This document shows positions 1-9,833 of a stretch of DNA of 64,000 bases, piece by piece. The DNA is from Shewanella psychropiezotolerans (lineage in GTDB: Bacteria > Pseudomonadota > Gammaproteobacteria > Enterobacterales > Shewanellaceae): positions 5,572,001 through 5,636,000 of the forward strand of contig NZ_CP041614.1 in assembly GCF_007197555.1 (NCBI RefSeq). The letters run 5' to 3'. The notes beneath the pieces are model-generated. The model worked only from the letters and a program-made list of their open reading frames with translations, was not told the DNA's origin and searched no databases. The translations under genes and the position numbers were made by a program. Position 1 is the first letter of the stretch. Each line of letters opens with the position of its first letter.

Positions 1-1299
1 GGCCACTTCGGCTTGGTTGGGTGATTCTGCAGGCTGCTTGGCAGGCATCACAGGATCATTTACTGCCGGCGTGTCTCGCTTGGTATCTCGCCCTTGTAGG
101 GGATGTAAAGCCCACTGACGCGCCACCTCTTTACCATGTTCACGACATGCCAGCAGTGCCTTGCCATCGGGTTTCCATTTAGTCTTTAATCCCAGAACGA
201 TTTCAAAGCCGGCATCGGTCAGACGGGTATGGATACGGTCTACCGCACCACCGTTCCAACCGAAGCTGCCGAAGGCGCCGGCCTTCTTGTTCTTAAAGCG
301 CAGACCTGTGATTTCTTCCAACATACCGGCCACCTTGGGCATCATCACATTGTTCATAGTCGATGAGCCGACAAGCACGCCCTTAGATCTAAACAAGCTA
401 GTCAAAATCTCGTTCTTATCGTGGCGGGAGACGTTGAAAATTTTCACCGCAACCTGGGGATCGACCTCATAGATCCCTTGAGCTATGGCATCTGCCATCA
501 TGCGAGTATTGTTAGACATAGAATCATAGAAGATAGTAATTCGGTCTTCCTGGTATTGATCAGCCCACTCCAGATATTTATGAATAATCTGCGTCGCATC
601 CTCACGCCACACCACGCCGTGGGCGGTTGCAATCATATCGACGGGTAGGTTGAAGCTAAGTACTTCATGGATCTTCGCGGTCACCAAGGGACTGAATGGG
701 GTGAGGATGTTGGCGTAATAACGCAGACATTGATCCATCAGCTCAGTCTGATCGACCTCATCGTTAAACAGGCGCTCGTCACAATAATGCTGACCGAAAG
801 CATCGTTACTGAACAGCACGGCATCCCCCGTCATATAAGTCATCATGCTATCGGGCCAATGCAGCATAGGGGTCTCGATGAAGATCAATTGTTTGCCGTT
901 GCCCAGATCCAAACTGTCGCCAGTTTTAATGGTATGGAAATTCCACTCGGGGTGATGATGATGCCCAGTGATAGAGTCGATGGCATTTTCGGTACAGTAA
1001 ATAGGCGTGCCGGGAATTTTAGCCAACAATACCGCCAAGGCACCGGCGTGATCTTCTTCGGCGTGATTAATGACAATGTAATCGATCTGCTTCAGATCGA
1101 TCTCCAGCTCTAAGTTTTGCACGAACTCATGACTGAATTTATGATCGACGGTATCGATCAATACTGTTTTCTCCTCTCGGATCAGATAACTATTATAGCT
1201 GGTGCCCTTTTCTGTCTTGTACTCGGTACCATGAAAATCTCGTACTTCCCAATCGCGTTGACCAACCCATTGAATATTGTTCTTGACCTTAATTGCCAT
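1..1299 (-). CDS. norV: Anaerobic nitric oxide reductase flavorubredoxin (3' end outside window)
   Basis: Reduces NO to N2O in the cytoplasm with a flavodiiron core. The visible 433 residues contain the metallo-beta-lactamase-like diiron domain, with ligands in HAEEDHAG (His79, Glu81, Asp83, His84), LHWPDS, FSNDAFG and AHGVVW. A flavodoxin domain follows, starting near [13 protein letters not shown] (about residue 255) with the FMN-loop region [11 protein letters not shown]. The frame is open to base 1 in a Pro/Ala-rich linker, so the C-terminal rubredoxin domain expected in this about 480-residue family lies outside. The ATG at 1299 is preceded by TGAGG. Upstream lie a sigma-54 promoter and three NorR-type sites. 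The partner reductase (norW) and norR are not in the window. Confidence 0.95.
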   Translation of the reverse strand, partial: MAIKVKNNIQWVGQRDWEVRDFHGTEYKTEKGTSYNSYLIREEKTVLIDTVDHKFSHEFVQNLELEIDLKQIDYIVINHAEEDHAGALAVLLAKIPGTPIYCTENAIDSITGHHHHPEWNFHTIKTGDSLDLGNGKQLIFIETPMLHWPDSMMTYMTGDAVLFSNDAFGQHYCDERLFNDEVDQTELMDQCLRYYANILTPFSPLVTAKIHEVLSFNLPVDMIATAHGVVWREDATQIIHKYLEWADQYQEDRITIFYDSMSNNTRMMADAIAQGIYEVDPQVAVKIFNVSRHDKNEILTSLFRSKGVLVGSSTMNNVMMPKVAGMLEEITGLRFKNKKAGAFGSFGWNGGAVDRIHTRLTDAGFEIVLGLKTKWKPDGKALLACREHGKEVARQWALHPLQGRDTKRDTPAVNDPVMPAKQPAESPNQAEVA

Positions 1300-1344
1300 G
1301 ATGAAACCTCAAATATACTTAAATTATTAAACTTACATGGCCTA

Positions 1345-1361
1345 TTGCACAAGCCGAGCCA
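1345..1361 (-). promoter_or_regulatory. Sigma-54 (-24/-12) promoter of norV
   Basis: On the minus strand the sequence reads TGGCTCGGCTTGTGCAA, a GG-N10-GC element matching the sigma-54 consensus. GG lies at 1360-1359 and GC at 1348-1347. It sits about 46 bases before the norV start and downstream of the NorR-type sites, the arrangement known for E. coli norV. Confidence 0.8.
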
Positions 1362-1416
1362 GTTTCGTAACCAACTATATTTAAAGTATTTTATAGATTT
1401 ACCACTCGCAACAAGT

Positions 1417-1470
1417 GTCACAATGACACAAGTTAAAACTGTCAAAACGACAATCGAGTGTCAAATAGAC
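1417..1470 (-). promoter_or_regulatory. Three NorR-type enhancer sites
   Basis: Three GT-N7-AC motifs occur at 1417-1427 (GTCACAATGAC), 1441-1451 (GTCAAAACGAC) and 1460-1470 (GTCAAATAGAC). NorR is known to bind three such sites upstream of norVW in E. coli. Their position 56-110 bases upstream of the -24 element suits an enhancer-binding protein. The rest of 1471-1739 shows no gene. Confidence 0.8.
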
Positions 1471-1739
1471 AATCCCATTTGGCCGAGCAATGTCAAAAGC
1501 AACAGAGACAGCCAAATCATTTACTTGGCTGTTCCATGCCATAAGTCTTGATTAGCCAATAGAGATAAATACCCATTTAGATACAGTTCGCCTCAGTTTA
1601 TGGTCAACTTGTCCCACCCCAATGTTACAAATAGCCATAATTGCTCCCTGAGAGCCTAAAATTCAGGTGTGAGAATTGGCACTATAATTGTATTCATATC
1701 TAGTAGAAATCAGGGTTTTATCTTCTCACGGCAAGCTAT

Positions 1740-2897
1740 ATGACATGCAAAAGCACATTTCTTAACAGATGTGATCGATACTCAGGTGAGCTCAGCGGAG
1801 CCTTCGCCGACTTAGGGACGTTTCTACCACTCGTTTTAGGCCTTATCGCCCTTAACCATTTCTCTCCTCAGGGGATCTTTATGGGCTTCGGGGTGTTTGC
1901 GCTATTTACCGCTTTTTACTACAGGCGTCCTATCCCGGTACAGCCAATGAAAGTGATCGCCGCCTTGGTTATCGCCCAAGGCCTGACGCCGGGAATGCTG
2001 CAAGCCAGCGGCATGATGATGGGCGTCATACTCCTGCTACTCGCTTTTAGCGGGGCGATTAGCTGGATGGCGAAGCAGCTCTCTCCCGCTATCAGTATCG
2101 GCATACAGCTCGCCATTGGTTTACAACTTATCTGGATGGGCGGACAGATGATGGGTGAAACCTGGTTTATTGGCATAACCGCTTTCATCGTCCTGTTTGC
2201 CAGCCGATTCCTACCGATGCGTTATCTGGCAATGCCTCTGGTGTTAGCATCGGGCATGTTATGGCAGTACACGAGTGGTCTGGCACCTAGCTTTAATTTA
2301 AGTATCGACACTAGTTGGCAGCTAAGCTGGCCTAACATTCACGAGTGGACCTCGGCCGCGGGTCTGCTGGTACTGCCCCAGCTAGCACTCACCCTGACTA
2401 ACGCGGTGATCGCCACCTCGGCCATGGCGAAAGATAAGTTTCCATCGGATACCGTCAATGGCAATGAGAACTTCACCCCGAAACGCTTAGCCACCAGCTC
2501 AGGCTTAATGAACCTCATCCTTGCCCCTTTCGGTGCAACCGCCATGTGTCACGGTGCCGGCGGCTTAGCAGTTCAGCACCACTTCGGTGCCAGAACCTGG
2601 ATAGCCCCCACGATATTTGGCAGTACTTGCCTACTTATCGCCCTCACTTGGGGAGAAGGCATCGCCGCTATGTTATCGCTGATCCCGCTAGCCTTACTAG
2701 GCAGCCTACTCGCCATAGCGGGCCTACAACTCGCCTGGTCGAAGCGGTTTATCGATGGCAGACCCTTCTGTATCTTCGTTATCCTCTCGACGGCCGCCAT
2801 CTGCCTGCTGGTGAATACCGCAGCAGGATTAGCAGCTGGGTTTATCTTGGAGACGGCTCGTCGACAATGGAGGCTGGTCTCAGATTTGAGACATTAA
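1740..2897 (+). CDS. Putative molybdate/sulfate transporter (MOT1-like membrane protein)
   Basis: A 385-residue polytopic inner-membrane protein with about ten hydrophobic segments. The N-terminal GELSGAFADLGTFLPLV and the following RRPIPVQPMKVIAA are typical of the MOT1-type molybdate transporters, SulP relatives without a STAS domain. A second half-repeat includes GGLAVQHHFGARTW. The ATG at 1740 is the first in frame, with only a weak ribosome-binding site. It stands alone between norV (divergent) and a small membrane protein. Molybdate would feed molybdopterin enzymes such as PsrA, about 5 kb away. Substrate is inferred from family resemblance. Confidence 0.8.
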   Translation: MTCKSTFLNRCDRYSGELSGAFADLGTFLPLVLGLIALNHFSPQGIFMGFGVFALFTAFYYRRPIPVQPMKVIAALVIAQGLTPGMLQASGMMMGVILLLLAFSGAISWMAKQLSPAISIGIQLAIGLQLIWMGGQMMGETWFIGITAFIVLFASRFLPMRYLAMPLVLASGMLWQYTSGLAPSFNLSIDTSWQLSWPNIHEWTSAAGLLVLPQLALTLTNAVIATSAMAKDKFPSDTVNGNENFTPKRLATSSGLMNLILAPFGATAMCHGAGGLAVQHHFGARTWIAPTIFGSTCLLIALTWGEGIAAMLSLIPLALLGSLLAIAGLQLAWSKRFIDGRPFCIFVILSTAAICLLVNTAAGLAAGFILETARRQWRLVSDLRH

Positions 2898-3088
2898 AAT
2901 TTTATTTTTTGCTTTGGCCTTAAATTGCCATCATATGGGGATTTGGAGGTCTTACCTTCATGGCTAATTTAGATTTTGGTAATCGGGAGATAATGTTGAA
3001 GGTCGAACTTTCGTAGCTATCTATAGCCTGCGACACGGTGAATTTGGCGTAGCCATATTTATCTGGATAATCTATCTTCGAATTAGTC

Positions 3089-3325
3089 TTACTTTAACTG
3101 TCTAGACTTGTTCAGCATCATCATCCAGGTGACGTACCCGTATAGAATACCTCCTAGTGGGAAGGCTATCAGTGACGTAATAAAGCCATCAAAGAAGCTC
3201 TTATCACTGGTCAGTGACATGATAATCTGCACAATAAAAGCAGTTGTCACTCCCCAGCCCAGCACACCACGAAGTACGATAAACCTAAGCATCCCTTTCC
3301 CTATAATCTCTTGATGACTACTCAT
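3089..3325 (-). CDS. Small two-TM hypothetical membrane protein
   Basis: A 78-residue protein with two hydrophobic stretches: LRGVLGWGVTTAFIVQIIMS near residues 17-36 and LIAFPLGGILYGYVTWMMM near 52-70. The ATG at 3325 is chosen over the GTG one codon upstream because AAGGA lies about nine bases before it. No function is recognised. The lone gene lies convergent with the molybdate transporter. Confidence 0.6.
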   Translation of the reverse strand: MSSHQEIIGKGMLRFIVLRGVLGWGVTTAFIVQIIMSLTSDKSFFDGFITSLIAFPLGGILYGYVTWMMMLNKSRQLK

Positions 3326-3449
3326 CACTCATCCTTGTTTTTGAAATACCCAAGCACTGTAACACAAAATAATTTAGCGGCTATATTTACCATGATTGCC
3401 ACCGAAAGGGTGACTAGCTGTGACCCTTTGTTTCATATTTAGCCATTAC

Positions 3450-3878
3450 CTAGCGCAGCCACTGGATGAGCTCGCTAGCACTTTTTAAAGCATACTGCCT
3501 TTTAATCAGGCTACCAGATGGATCAAAGAGTAAAAGCTCCGCTGGTCTAGCGCGATGTTTAGCGATCAGTTGGTCGCCCTCAGGGCTGCCCACTTGAGCG
3601 ACGAGAAAGAACACTTGATCGTCAAGATGATCACTAAGATAGTCGCGAGCTTCATTCATTTGTTCTGTCTGACTGCCACTCACTGTAAGACTGGGATTAT
3701 AGACAAACACTAGAGCAGGCTTGCCTGTGCCTATTTGCTCATGTGTCGCCTTAAAACCTTTAGGCATCGCCATTAACAACAGCCAAATAATGATCACTAT
3801 GGATGTGATGACACCGATAGAAACCCAAGGCATACGGCGAGTCGACTCAGACTTAGCTTTAGGCTTAGGCTTAGACAT
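3450..3878 (-). CDS. Membrane-anchored thioredoxin-fold-like protein without CxxC
   Basis: A 142-residue protein: a basic N-terminus (SKPKPKAKSESTRR), one transmembrane helix (about 18-38), then an external domain that looks thioredoxin-like. The strand KPALVFVYNP, the position before a cis-Pro (ARPAELLLFDPSG) and the C-terminal helix ASELIQWLR fit that fold. The place where a CxxC would be reads YNPSLTVSG, so oxidoreductase activity is unlikely. The ATG at 3878 is chosen because AAGGA precedes it by seven bases; the reading frame extends 24 codons further upstream without a good site. The fold is inferred from pattern only. Confidence 0.6.
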   Translation of the reverse strand: MSKPKPKAKSESTRRMPWVSIGVITSIVIIIWLLLMAMPKGFKATHEQIGTGKPALVFVYNPSLTVSGSQTEQMNEARDYLSDHLDDQVFFLVAQVGSPEGDQLIAKHRARPAELLLFDPSGSLIKRQYALKSASELIQWLR

Positions 3879-3950
3879 AGATTTATCCTTGATAACAAAA
3901 CCCTCTTTTAACAGCTGACTTTTTTTGAAAGAAACAACAAAGTAATCCAT

Positions 3951-4629
3951 TGTAATAAACGTATCTGAGCCAGAGATTAAAAATACCTAAGAGTTCAGGG
4001 TTTGAACTTGTCAGATAATAAATTTGAAGTATCTTTTAGGTGGATTTCATTTAGCCAAATTTCAAAAAAATTATCACTTCGACTTGGCTATATAAGATGC
4101 AACAAGCTCATTAACTACAGCCCTTCATTCCTCTTTAAACATATTCCATGCCTAAGGGATAATTCATAATCCATGCATCTTTAGTATGCAGAAGCGATAC
4201 TTCACTCACCGTATAAGTAGAATATCAATACATCTTCGCCCGCAGGCCTTGGACAATTAACGTTAAAAATAAGCGAAATACCCGTAATCTAATATACAAA
4301 ATAAGCCCAAATCTCAAATCTGGTCTTCACCGATTCGAGTGAATCAAAACCTAAACAACTAGTGCAAAATGATAACCACCAGTTCACTCCACTTCAGTCA
4401 ACAAGATTACCCTGTAGAAACAATACCCTCCTTTGATTGAGGGAGAATACCTTTAGGTTTGTAGTGGGGCTCATGATTACTCCAGATTGTATATTTTCCT
4501 GCATTGAGCCGCTCTTCTCTTAATAGATTAGAGCGTTTCCTTTTCAGCTTTCCTCACTTAATTCATCGAGCCTCAGCCCAAATGATGAATGACTCGTCTT
4601 CTTCATACATAACTACAAAGAGAAATTAA
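3951..4629. other. Intergenic stretch without a recognised gene
   Basis: About 680 bases with many stops in all frames. A short hairpin, GATTC-GAGT-GAATC, lies near 4333-4346. No convincing promoter, RNA gene or repeat was seen apart from the leader of endA at its end. Confidence 0.4.
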
Positions 4630-5385
4630 TTGAATATCAAATCTGTCGCGTGTGTTGTCGCGCTTATGAGTGTGACCAACTTAGCCTTAGCATATGATGG
4701 CAATGGCACTAACCAGTCTTTCAGCAAAGCTAAGAAGATGCTTGAACGTCAGGTTTATCAAGACCACAGAGAAACCATCTATTGTGGTGCAAGTTTCAAT
4801 ACCAAGAAGAAAATCTCCCCGCCCCAAGGCTTCACCACCTCAAAGCATATCAAACGAGCTAAAAGAGTTGAGTGGGAACACATAGTGCCAGCTGAAAATT
4901 TTGGTCGTGCTTACAGTGAATGGCGCGATGGCAATACCCTGTGTGTCGATAGTAAGGGGAAATCATTCAAAGGCCGTAAATGTGCGGAGAAAGTGAATAG
5001 CCAATATAGATATATGCAAGCCGACATGTTCAACCTGTTCCCAGCCATAGGCGCAGTGAATGCCATGCGTTCAAATTACAACTTTACCCTACTGCCAAGT
5101 GTTGTAAGTGAATTTGGATCATGCCAGATGAAGATAGACAACAGAAAATCAGAGCCTCCGGTGAGTGCAAGAGGCCGCATTGCCAGAACCTATATGTATA
5201 TGGATACTACTTATCCTAAATACGCCATGAGTAAACAGCAAAGACAACTGATGAATTCCTGGGATAAAACCTATCCCGTCAGTAGATGGGAATGTGAGCG
5301 GGTAAAGCGTATTCAAACCCTACAGAAGAATCAAAACCCAATTACCCAAAGCCGCTGCGAAGCAGCAGGCCTTTGGAGTAAATGA
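4630..5385 (+). CDS. endA: Secreted/periplasmic endonuclease I
   Basis: A 251-residue nuclease of the EndA/Vvn/Dns family, which cleaves double-stranded DNA in the periplasm or outside the cell. A signal peptide covers about residues 1-21 (LMSVTNLALA). The catalytic beta-beta-alpha-metal region is EWEHIVPAENFGRAY with the general-base His, and QADMFNLFPAIGAVNAMRSN carries the downstream metal-binding Asn. Several cysteines fit the disulfides of this family. The start is TTG at 4630 after AGAGA; there is no in-frame ATG before the signal peptide. A small gene follows 22 bases later and may be cotranscribed. Confidence 0.93.
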   Translation: MNIKSVACVVALMSVTNLALAYDGNGTNQSFSKAKKMLERQVYQDHRETIYCGASFNTKKKISPPQGFTTSKHIKRAKRVEWEHIVPAENFGRAYSEWRDGNTLCVDSKGKSFKGRKCAEKVNSQYRYMQADMFNLFPAIGAVNAMRSNYNFTLLPSVVSEFGSCQMKIDNRKSEPPVSARGRIARTYMYMDTTYPKYAMSKQQRQLMNSWDKTYPVSRWECERVKRIQTLQKNQNPITQSRCEAAGLWSK

Positions 5386-5407
5386 AAGAAAGTGAGGAGG
5401 AAGAGAC

Positions 5408-5662
5408 ATGAGTGTTTATTATGCCTTTGAGTACCCCCATGGCAATGTAATCAAAGTGGGTGAGCCGAATCCTGTCACTGGTGATAGAAACATTAAGGGA
5501 CAGCTATTTGCTTTCTCAAATAAAGGGAAACGGACAAATTTTATCAGCTCTGACGCTTCTTATCGTCGAGTTCCGATGACTCATAAAAATATCAGATATG
5601 TACATTTAGGCATGTCAATCAAGACATACAAACATATGCTTACCAACATAGAAGTATTGTAG
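5408..5662 (+). CDS. Hypothetical 84-residue protein downstream of endA
   Basis: No family recognised. The product begins MSVYYAFEYPHGNVIKVGEP and has no signal peptide or membrane segment. A strong GAGGA site sits seven bases before the ATG and the gene starts 22 bases after endA, so it is probably translated and cotranscribed. A role linked to the nuclease is possible but not shown. Confidence 0.6.
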   Translation: MSVYYAFEYPHGNVIKVGEPNPVTGDRNIKGQLFAFSNKGKRTNFISSDASYRRVPMTHKNIRYVHLGMSIKTYKHMLTNIEVL

Positions 5663-5786
5663 ATCTAGAAAATATAAAAAGAGACCAAAGCTTGGAGGCT
5701 AGCACCTAGTGGGAGTCATTATGTCTAGATAACAATGAATTTTCACTTCAAACATCACCCTCCAATGCCTATAGCCCAATGAACAA

Positions 5787-5813
5787 AAAAGCCCAGACAT
5801 TACATCTGGGCTT
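5787..5813 (-). terminator. Rho-independent terminator of the psrABC operon
   Basis: On the minus strand AAGCCCAGA, a seven-base loop and TCTGGGCTT are followed by TTTT. It lies about 80 bases beyond the psrC stop and can also act on endA-side transcripts because the stem is symmetric. Confidence 0.8.
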
Positions 5814-5890
5814 CGATGTCCATCATCAAGCTATAAGCTAACAATGAACTAACAATGAACTAACACCATAAGCGGCACATTAGCGCCCAC

Positions 5891-6844
5891 CTAATAGATG
5901 TAACTTTGTCCTGCGTAGATAATAAAATGTCTTAGTGCCAACACGCCAGTCAAGCCACTACAGGCCACCATAATCATTGCAGTTTTGGTGTGGCGGCTAG
6001 ATGCTGGCATCAGCATCGATAGCAGGGGAATACCAAAGCCAATACCTACCACGCCTATCCAAAACACACTAGCCCACACACCAGTTGTGAGCGATGCTAA
6101 CGCTAGTGCTGCTGCGCCACCTTTGAAGTAGAGCGCGCAAAACAGCATAAACAGGAACATCATCTCGATTGCCATCACTGGTAGCTCTAATCTATGCATC
6201 TTACTGAGCTCTTTATCGTGACTATCGACATTGAACATCAGCAGTGCCACAACTAAGTTGGCTGCAGCCCCCGCTGACAGACCAGAAACCAGGAAGAGTG
6301 CAGGCAGTACGGCCGTGTTAAGCATGGGATAAGCGTTCATTGCCGAGATAAGGAAACCAGTATAAGCGCCGACTCCGATAGCTAAGATAAACAACAATAC
6401 CTCAATCGCCTTTCTAAATGGCATTAGCACCTGAGCCACTGGCAGTAGGAAACCCAATTTCCACCTAGGTAGCTCATCACGCAGCACAATTAAGGCATAT
6501 GCAATACCCAAGGGTGAGTAAGCTAACAGGGCTAGCACGCCCAACGCCATCACCGACTCGAAGTTGTAGTTAATCAAGATCAACCAAAAATGAAACGGTT
6601 TGGTCAAATCGAATACCAGACAGGCTAAACCTAAACTGATCGCAATCGGACTGATGATTGCGGCCGCCTTTAAAATAGCGCTCTCTTTGGTACTTTTTCT
6701 ATCGTCTTCACTGCGATACCAGCGCAGTCCAATACCAATTAAGATACTGCCGGCAGATAAGCCTGCCATAAATAGATAAATTGCGATGATCCAATTCCAG
6801 GTAACCGGATCATATTGCGCCATATCGCCCCAGATATTGTTCAT
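5891..6844 (-). CDS. psrC: Polysulfide/thiosulfate reductase membrane subunit (NrfD/PsrC type)
   Basis: A 317-residue quinol-oxidising membrane anchor with about eight or nine transmembrane segments, beginning YDPVTWNWIIAIYLFMAG, typical of the NrfD/PsrC family. It passes electrons from the quinol pool to PsrB. The ATG at 6844 is preferred because AGAGGGGG precedes it; the open frame extends 42 codons upstream but that part reads antisense to psrB logic and lacks family similarity. With this start psrC overlaps the end of psrB by 35 bases, suggesting translational coupling. Last gene of the operon, followed by a terminator. Confidence 0.9.
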   Translation of the reverse strand: MNNIWGDMAQYDPVTWNWIIAIYLFMAGLSAGSILIGIGLRWYRSEDDRKSTKESAILKAAAIISPIAISLGLACLVFDLTKPFHFWLILINYNFESVMALGVLALLAYSPLGIAYALIVLRDELPRWKLGFLLPVAQVLMPFRKAIEVLLFILAIGVGAYTGFLISAMNAYPMLNTAVLPALFLVSGLSAGAAANLVVALLMFNVDSHDKELSKMHRLELPVMAIEMMFLFMLFCALYFKGGAAALALASLTTGVWASVFWIGVVGIGFGIPLLSMLMPASSRHTKTAMIMVACSGLTGVLALRHFIIYAGQSYIY

Positions 6845-7412
6845 GACTGGATCCCCCTCTCTTAGTCGGAATACGATAGAGTCTCGGTTTTGTGCCAAGG
6901 TGTGTCTTATCTTGGTAGCTAGGTTTAGTGTTAAGTATTTTGACAACTTCGCTGCTAGGATCGTTGGCATCGCCGAAGATCAAGGCATCGGTTGGACAAG
7001 CTGTCACACAGGCAGGTAGCTCACCTTTAGCGAGGCGGGTCTCCTTACAGAAGTTGCACTTATCGGCGACTTTAGTCTCCGGGTTCATAAAACGAACCTT
7101 GTAAGGGCAAGCTGCAACACAGTACATACAGCCAACGCATTTTTCGGCCTTGATTGAGACTAGGCCGTCTTCGCCAACATAGGCCGCACCCGTCGGGCAG
7201 ACCTTGACGCAAGGTGCATCTTCACACTGCTGACAAGAGACACGGTTGTACTTGAAGTGTAGATTGGGCGCATCACCAAATGGCCCCTCTACTCTGACTT
7301 GAAGTCGGGTCACCTCATCTGGGGTGCCATTTTCACTGCGACAAGCTATGTTACAAGCCTGGCAGCCGATACACTTATTTTCGTCATGTATCATTATGAG
7401 TCGCTTAGACAT
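6810..7412 (-). CDS. psrB: Polysulfide/thiosulfate reductase iron-sulfur subunit
   Basis: A 200-residue ferredoxin-like electron-transfer subunit. Four cysteine clusters are visible: CIGCQACNIAC, CQQCEDAPCVKVC, CVGCMYCVAAC and CNFC/CVTAC, which would hold four [4Fe-4S] clusters linking PsrC to PsrA. No signal peptide is seen, as expected for a subunit exported with the Tat-targeted PsrA. It starts 13 bases after the psrA stop. Confidence 0.93.
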   Translation of the reverse strand: MSKRLIMIHDENKCIGCQACNIACRSENGTPDEVTRLQVRVEGPFGDAPNLHFKYNRVSCQQCEDAPCVKVCPTGAAYVGEDGLVSIKAEKCVGCMYCVAACPYKVRFMNPETKVADKCNFCKETRLAKGELPACVTACPTDALIFGDANDPSSEVVKILNTKPSYQDKTHLGTKPRLYRIPTKRGGSSHEQYLGRYGAI

Positions 7413-7425
7413 TTTTTAACTCCTA

Positions 7426-9708
7426 CTAAATCTTCGCAAGCTTGACGCCAGTGGTGTGAATATTCATGCCACAAACCGGGGCTGTCTTATGTGGTAACAA
7501 GTTACCGCAATGCACCCCTTTACCTGTTGCGCGTACCAGCTCTTTATTTTTAGAACCAAAGCCCATGTAAGCAAATACCGTATCTTGACGAATACCGGGA
7601 GTGACTAAGGCCGTCCCCTCTTCGCTACCAACGCTACTGGTGATACGTATCGCATCACCAGCACTGATCCCCAGCTTTCCTGCCGTTAGCGGGTGCACCC
7701 AAATGGCGTTATCGGACATCAAGTTCGCCAGCATAGGAACATTGTGGGTTGCGCCATTGGTATGAATGGCCACCTTGCCTTGAATAAAGTAGAGCTCGTC
7801 GTCTTGCTTAAGATCCACCTCACGGTATTTGATCACACCACGACCAGGTGCCATGCCCTCAACTTTTTTCGAGCTCAGCTCAATCTTACCGCTTGGAGTC
7901 TTGAACTTAAGTTGACTGCCATAGGTGCCATCTTCATCCACCGGCTTAGCATTGCTATAGGTTTGGGCAAAGGCGCTGACCATCTCAGGCTCTCTGAGCA
8001 TTAATGGCTTACCGTAACTCACATAACCTTGCTCTTTGATACGCCTAAGCTCGCTGGTGTCACGATTAAGCTGCAACATTTGCAAGGTTTCCATGCTCTG
8101 CCAGGGGAAGAACTGACCTAGCCCCATCTGTTCACCAAGCTCTTTGAAAATCTGCCAGCTCGGCTTAGTCTGACCTATGGTCTCAACCACACGTTGACGC
8201 ACATAGTAAGCAGGGTTCTTGCCAGACTTATCGGCTATCTCCTCGTCGCGTTCAAGGTAGGTCGATTCGGGAAGGATAATGTCGGCGTATGCGGCAGTCT
8301 CACTGATATAGACATCACAGCACACCACCAAGTCGAGTTTCTTTAGGGTTTCAACTACACGCGCTCTATCTGTCATGGTCTGCATCGGGTTAGTACGGCT
8401 CATCACCCAAGCTTTTAACTGGTAGGGTTTAGCCTCTAATGTGGCATCCAAAATCGTCTGATATATTCCACCCGATGACCACATCATGGCGTATTGCTCA
8501 TCAACCTGATCGATACGCTTAGCCGTTGGCTTTGGCATGCCCTCTACACCAGGTTTTCCCAAAATTGGAGCAACCGTTTCACCGGCAAACTTATTATAGG
8601 TTTTAGCTTTTTTCCCCAGATATAAACCGCCTTTTCGCTCGATGTTGCCGATCAATACATTAGCGGCAAACAAGGCGCGGCGCATATCGAATTCTTCGGT
8701 AGTAAAGGTGGCTCGGTGACCAAAATCGACCACAGCATGGGGCGCATGGGAGGCATATTCATGGGCGATACGGCGAATGTCGGCGGCGGGGACATCACTA
8801 ATGGCTGCGGCCCACTCGGGCGTGTACGCCTTAACCTCTTTAGCAAATTCATCGAAGCCTTCAACATAACGCTCGATAAACTCCTTGTCATAAAGGCCAT
8901 CTTCAATCAATACATGACACAGGGCTAAGGCTACACTGACATCGGTACCGGGCTTAATCGCAAACCACTCATCGGCCTTATCGGCAACGATTGAGAAACG
9001 AGGCTCAAAAACCACTAATTTGGTGCCCTTCTCCATCTGCGCATCCATCATGGCACGAGTTTCGGACATATTGATCCCTTCATAGAGGTTATGGCCGAAG
9101 TTGATAATATATTTAGAGTTACCCAAGTCTCGCTTAACCTTAGTGCCGAACATGGCTTTAGCCGCGACAACATAGCCACCGGGACAGGTGGAAGCGTGAG
9201 TAAAATGATTAGGCGAGCCGAAAGCTTTACCTAAGTGGAACAGGTGACCCGACAGTGAGCCCGATTTTGATGAAAAAGCAACGGACTCCGCACCATGATC
9301 ACGCTTAATTTCATTCAATTTTTTAGCTATGGTCTGATAGGCTTCATCCCAGCTTATCTCGGCCCATTTTCCTTCGCCGCGCTCACCAACACGTTTGAGA
9401 GGGCTAACGATACGCTGAGGATCATAGAGTAAGCTATGGCCTGCGCCGCCTCTGGCACACACCTTTCCACCGAAAGGTTTAGCCGCCTTGTTACCTGTAA
9501 TAAAAACATTCTTACCGTTAACGACTCGCGCCGAAATAGGACAACGAGTCGAGCACATCTCACAGATACTCGCGACCTCTTTGCCAACTCCTTTAAGTGG
9601 TGCACTTTCCAGAGCAGCCAAAGTTCCTGGCAGCATAGTCGCCAAGGCACAGGATGCACCTCCCGCCCCAGCTCCCTTAATAAAATTACGCCTATCAAGC
9701 TTAATCAT
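7426..9708 (-). CDS. psrA: Polysulfide/thiosulfate reductase molybdopterin subunit
   Basis: A 760-residue periplasmic catalytic subunit of the DMSO-reductase superfamily. It starts with a Tat signal (LDRRNFIKGAGAGGASC), then a [4Fe-4S] site (CEMCSTRCPIS with a later CARG), then the bis-MGD-binding body. HASTCPGGYVV carries the Cys expected to ligate Mo. The C-terminal MGD-binding domain includes HTNGATHNVPML. The ATG at 9708 is chosen because AAGGAG precedes it by eight bases and the Tat motif follows directly. In Shewanella such operons reduce thiosulfate, polysulfide or sulfur; the adjacent kinase/regulator pair favours thiosulfate or a related sulfur signal. Confidence 0.92.
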   Translation of the reverse strand: MIKLDRRNFIKGAGAGGASCALATMLPGTLAALESAPLKGVGKEVASICEMCSTRCPISARVVNGKNVFITGNKAAKPFGGKVCARGGAGHSLLYDPQRIVSPLKRVGERGEGKWAEISWDEAYQTIAKKLNEIKRDHGAESVAFSSKSGSLSGHLFHLGKAFGSPNHFTHASTCPGGYVVAAKAMFGTKVKRDLGNSKYIINFGHNLYEGINMSETRAMMDAQMEKGTKLVVFEPRFSIVADKADEWFAIKPGTDVSVALALCHVLIEDGLYDKEFIERYVEGFDEFAKEVKAYTPEWAAAISDVPAADIRRIAHEYASHAPHAVVDFGHRATFTTEEFDMRRALFAANVLIGNIERKGGLYLGKKAKTYNKFAGETVAPILGKPGVEGMPKPTAKRIDQVDEQYAMMWSSGGIYQTILDATLEAKPYQLKAWVMSRTNPMQTMTDRARVVETLKKLDLVVCCDVYISETAAYADIILPESTYLERDEEIADKSGKNPAYYVRQRVVETIGQTKPSWQIFKELGEQMGLGQFFPWQSMETLQMLQLNRDTSELRRIKEQGYVSYGKPLMLREPEMVSAFAQTYSNAKPVDEDGTYGSQLKFKTPSGKIELSSKKVEGMAPGRGVIKYREVDLKQDDELYFIQGKVAIHTNGATHNVPMLANLMSDNAIWVHPLTAGKLGISAGDAIRITSSVGSEEGTALVTPGIRQDTVFAYMGFGSKNKELVRATGKGVHCGNLLPHKTAPVCGMNIHTTGVKLAKI

Positions 9709-9819
9709 GGTTTTCTCCTTCACCTGCTCTGCAGATGAAACACTCACTAATCACAGTATTTATCCCCTCTTTACCCGGGGCTTAGGACCATTATTAATCC
9801 ATAATAGAAGTAAGGGTAT

Positions 9820-9833
9820 TGTGGTAAACCACA
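9820..9833. promoter_or_regulatory. Candidate regulator site: TGTGG-N4-CCACA palindrome upstream of psrA
   Basis: A perfect inverted repeat, TGTGG-TAAA-CCACA, lies about 112 bases upstream of the psrA start. It could be a binding site for the neighbouring FixJ-type regulator. The assignment is inferred from position and symmetry only. Confidence 0.4.

Noticed and set aside
1117..1551. Plus-strand gene antisense to norV
   Set aside because: It overlaps the norV 5' end and its regulatory sites; composition follows the antisense frame.
2546..2923. Plus-strand gene inside the transporter
   Set aside because: A shifted frame of the molybdate transporter with no start signal.
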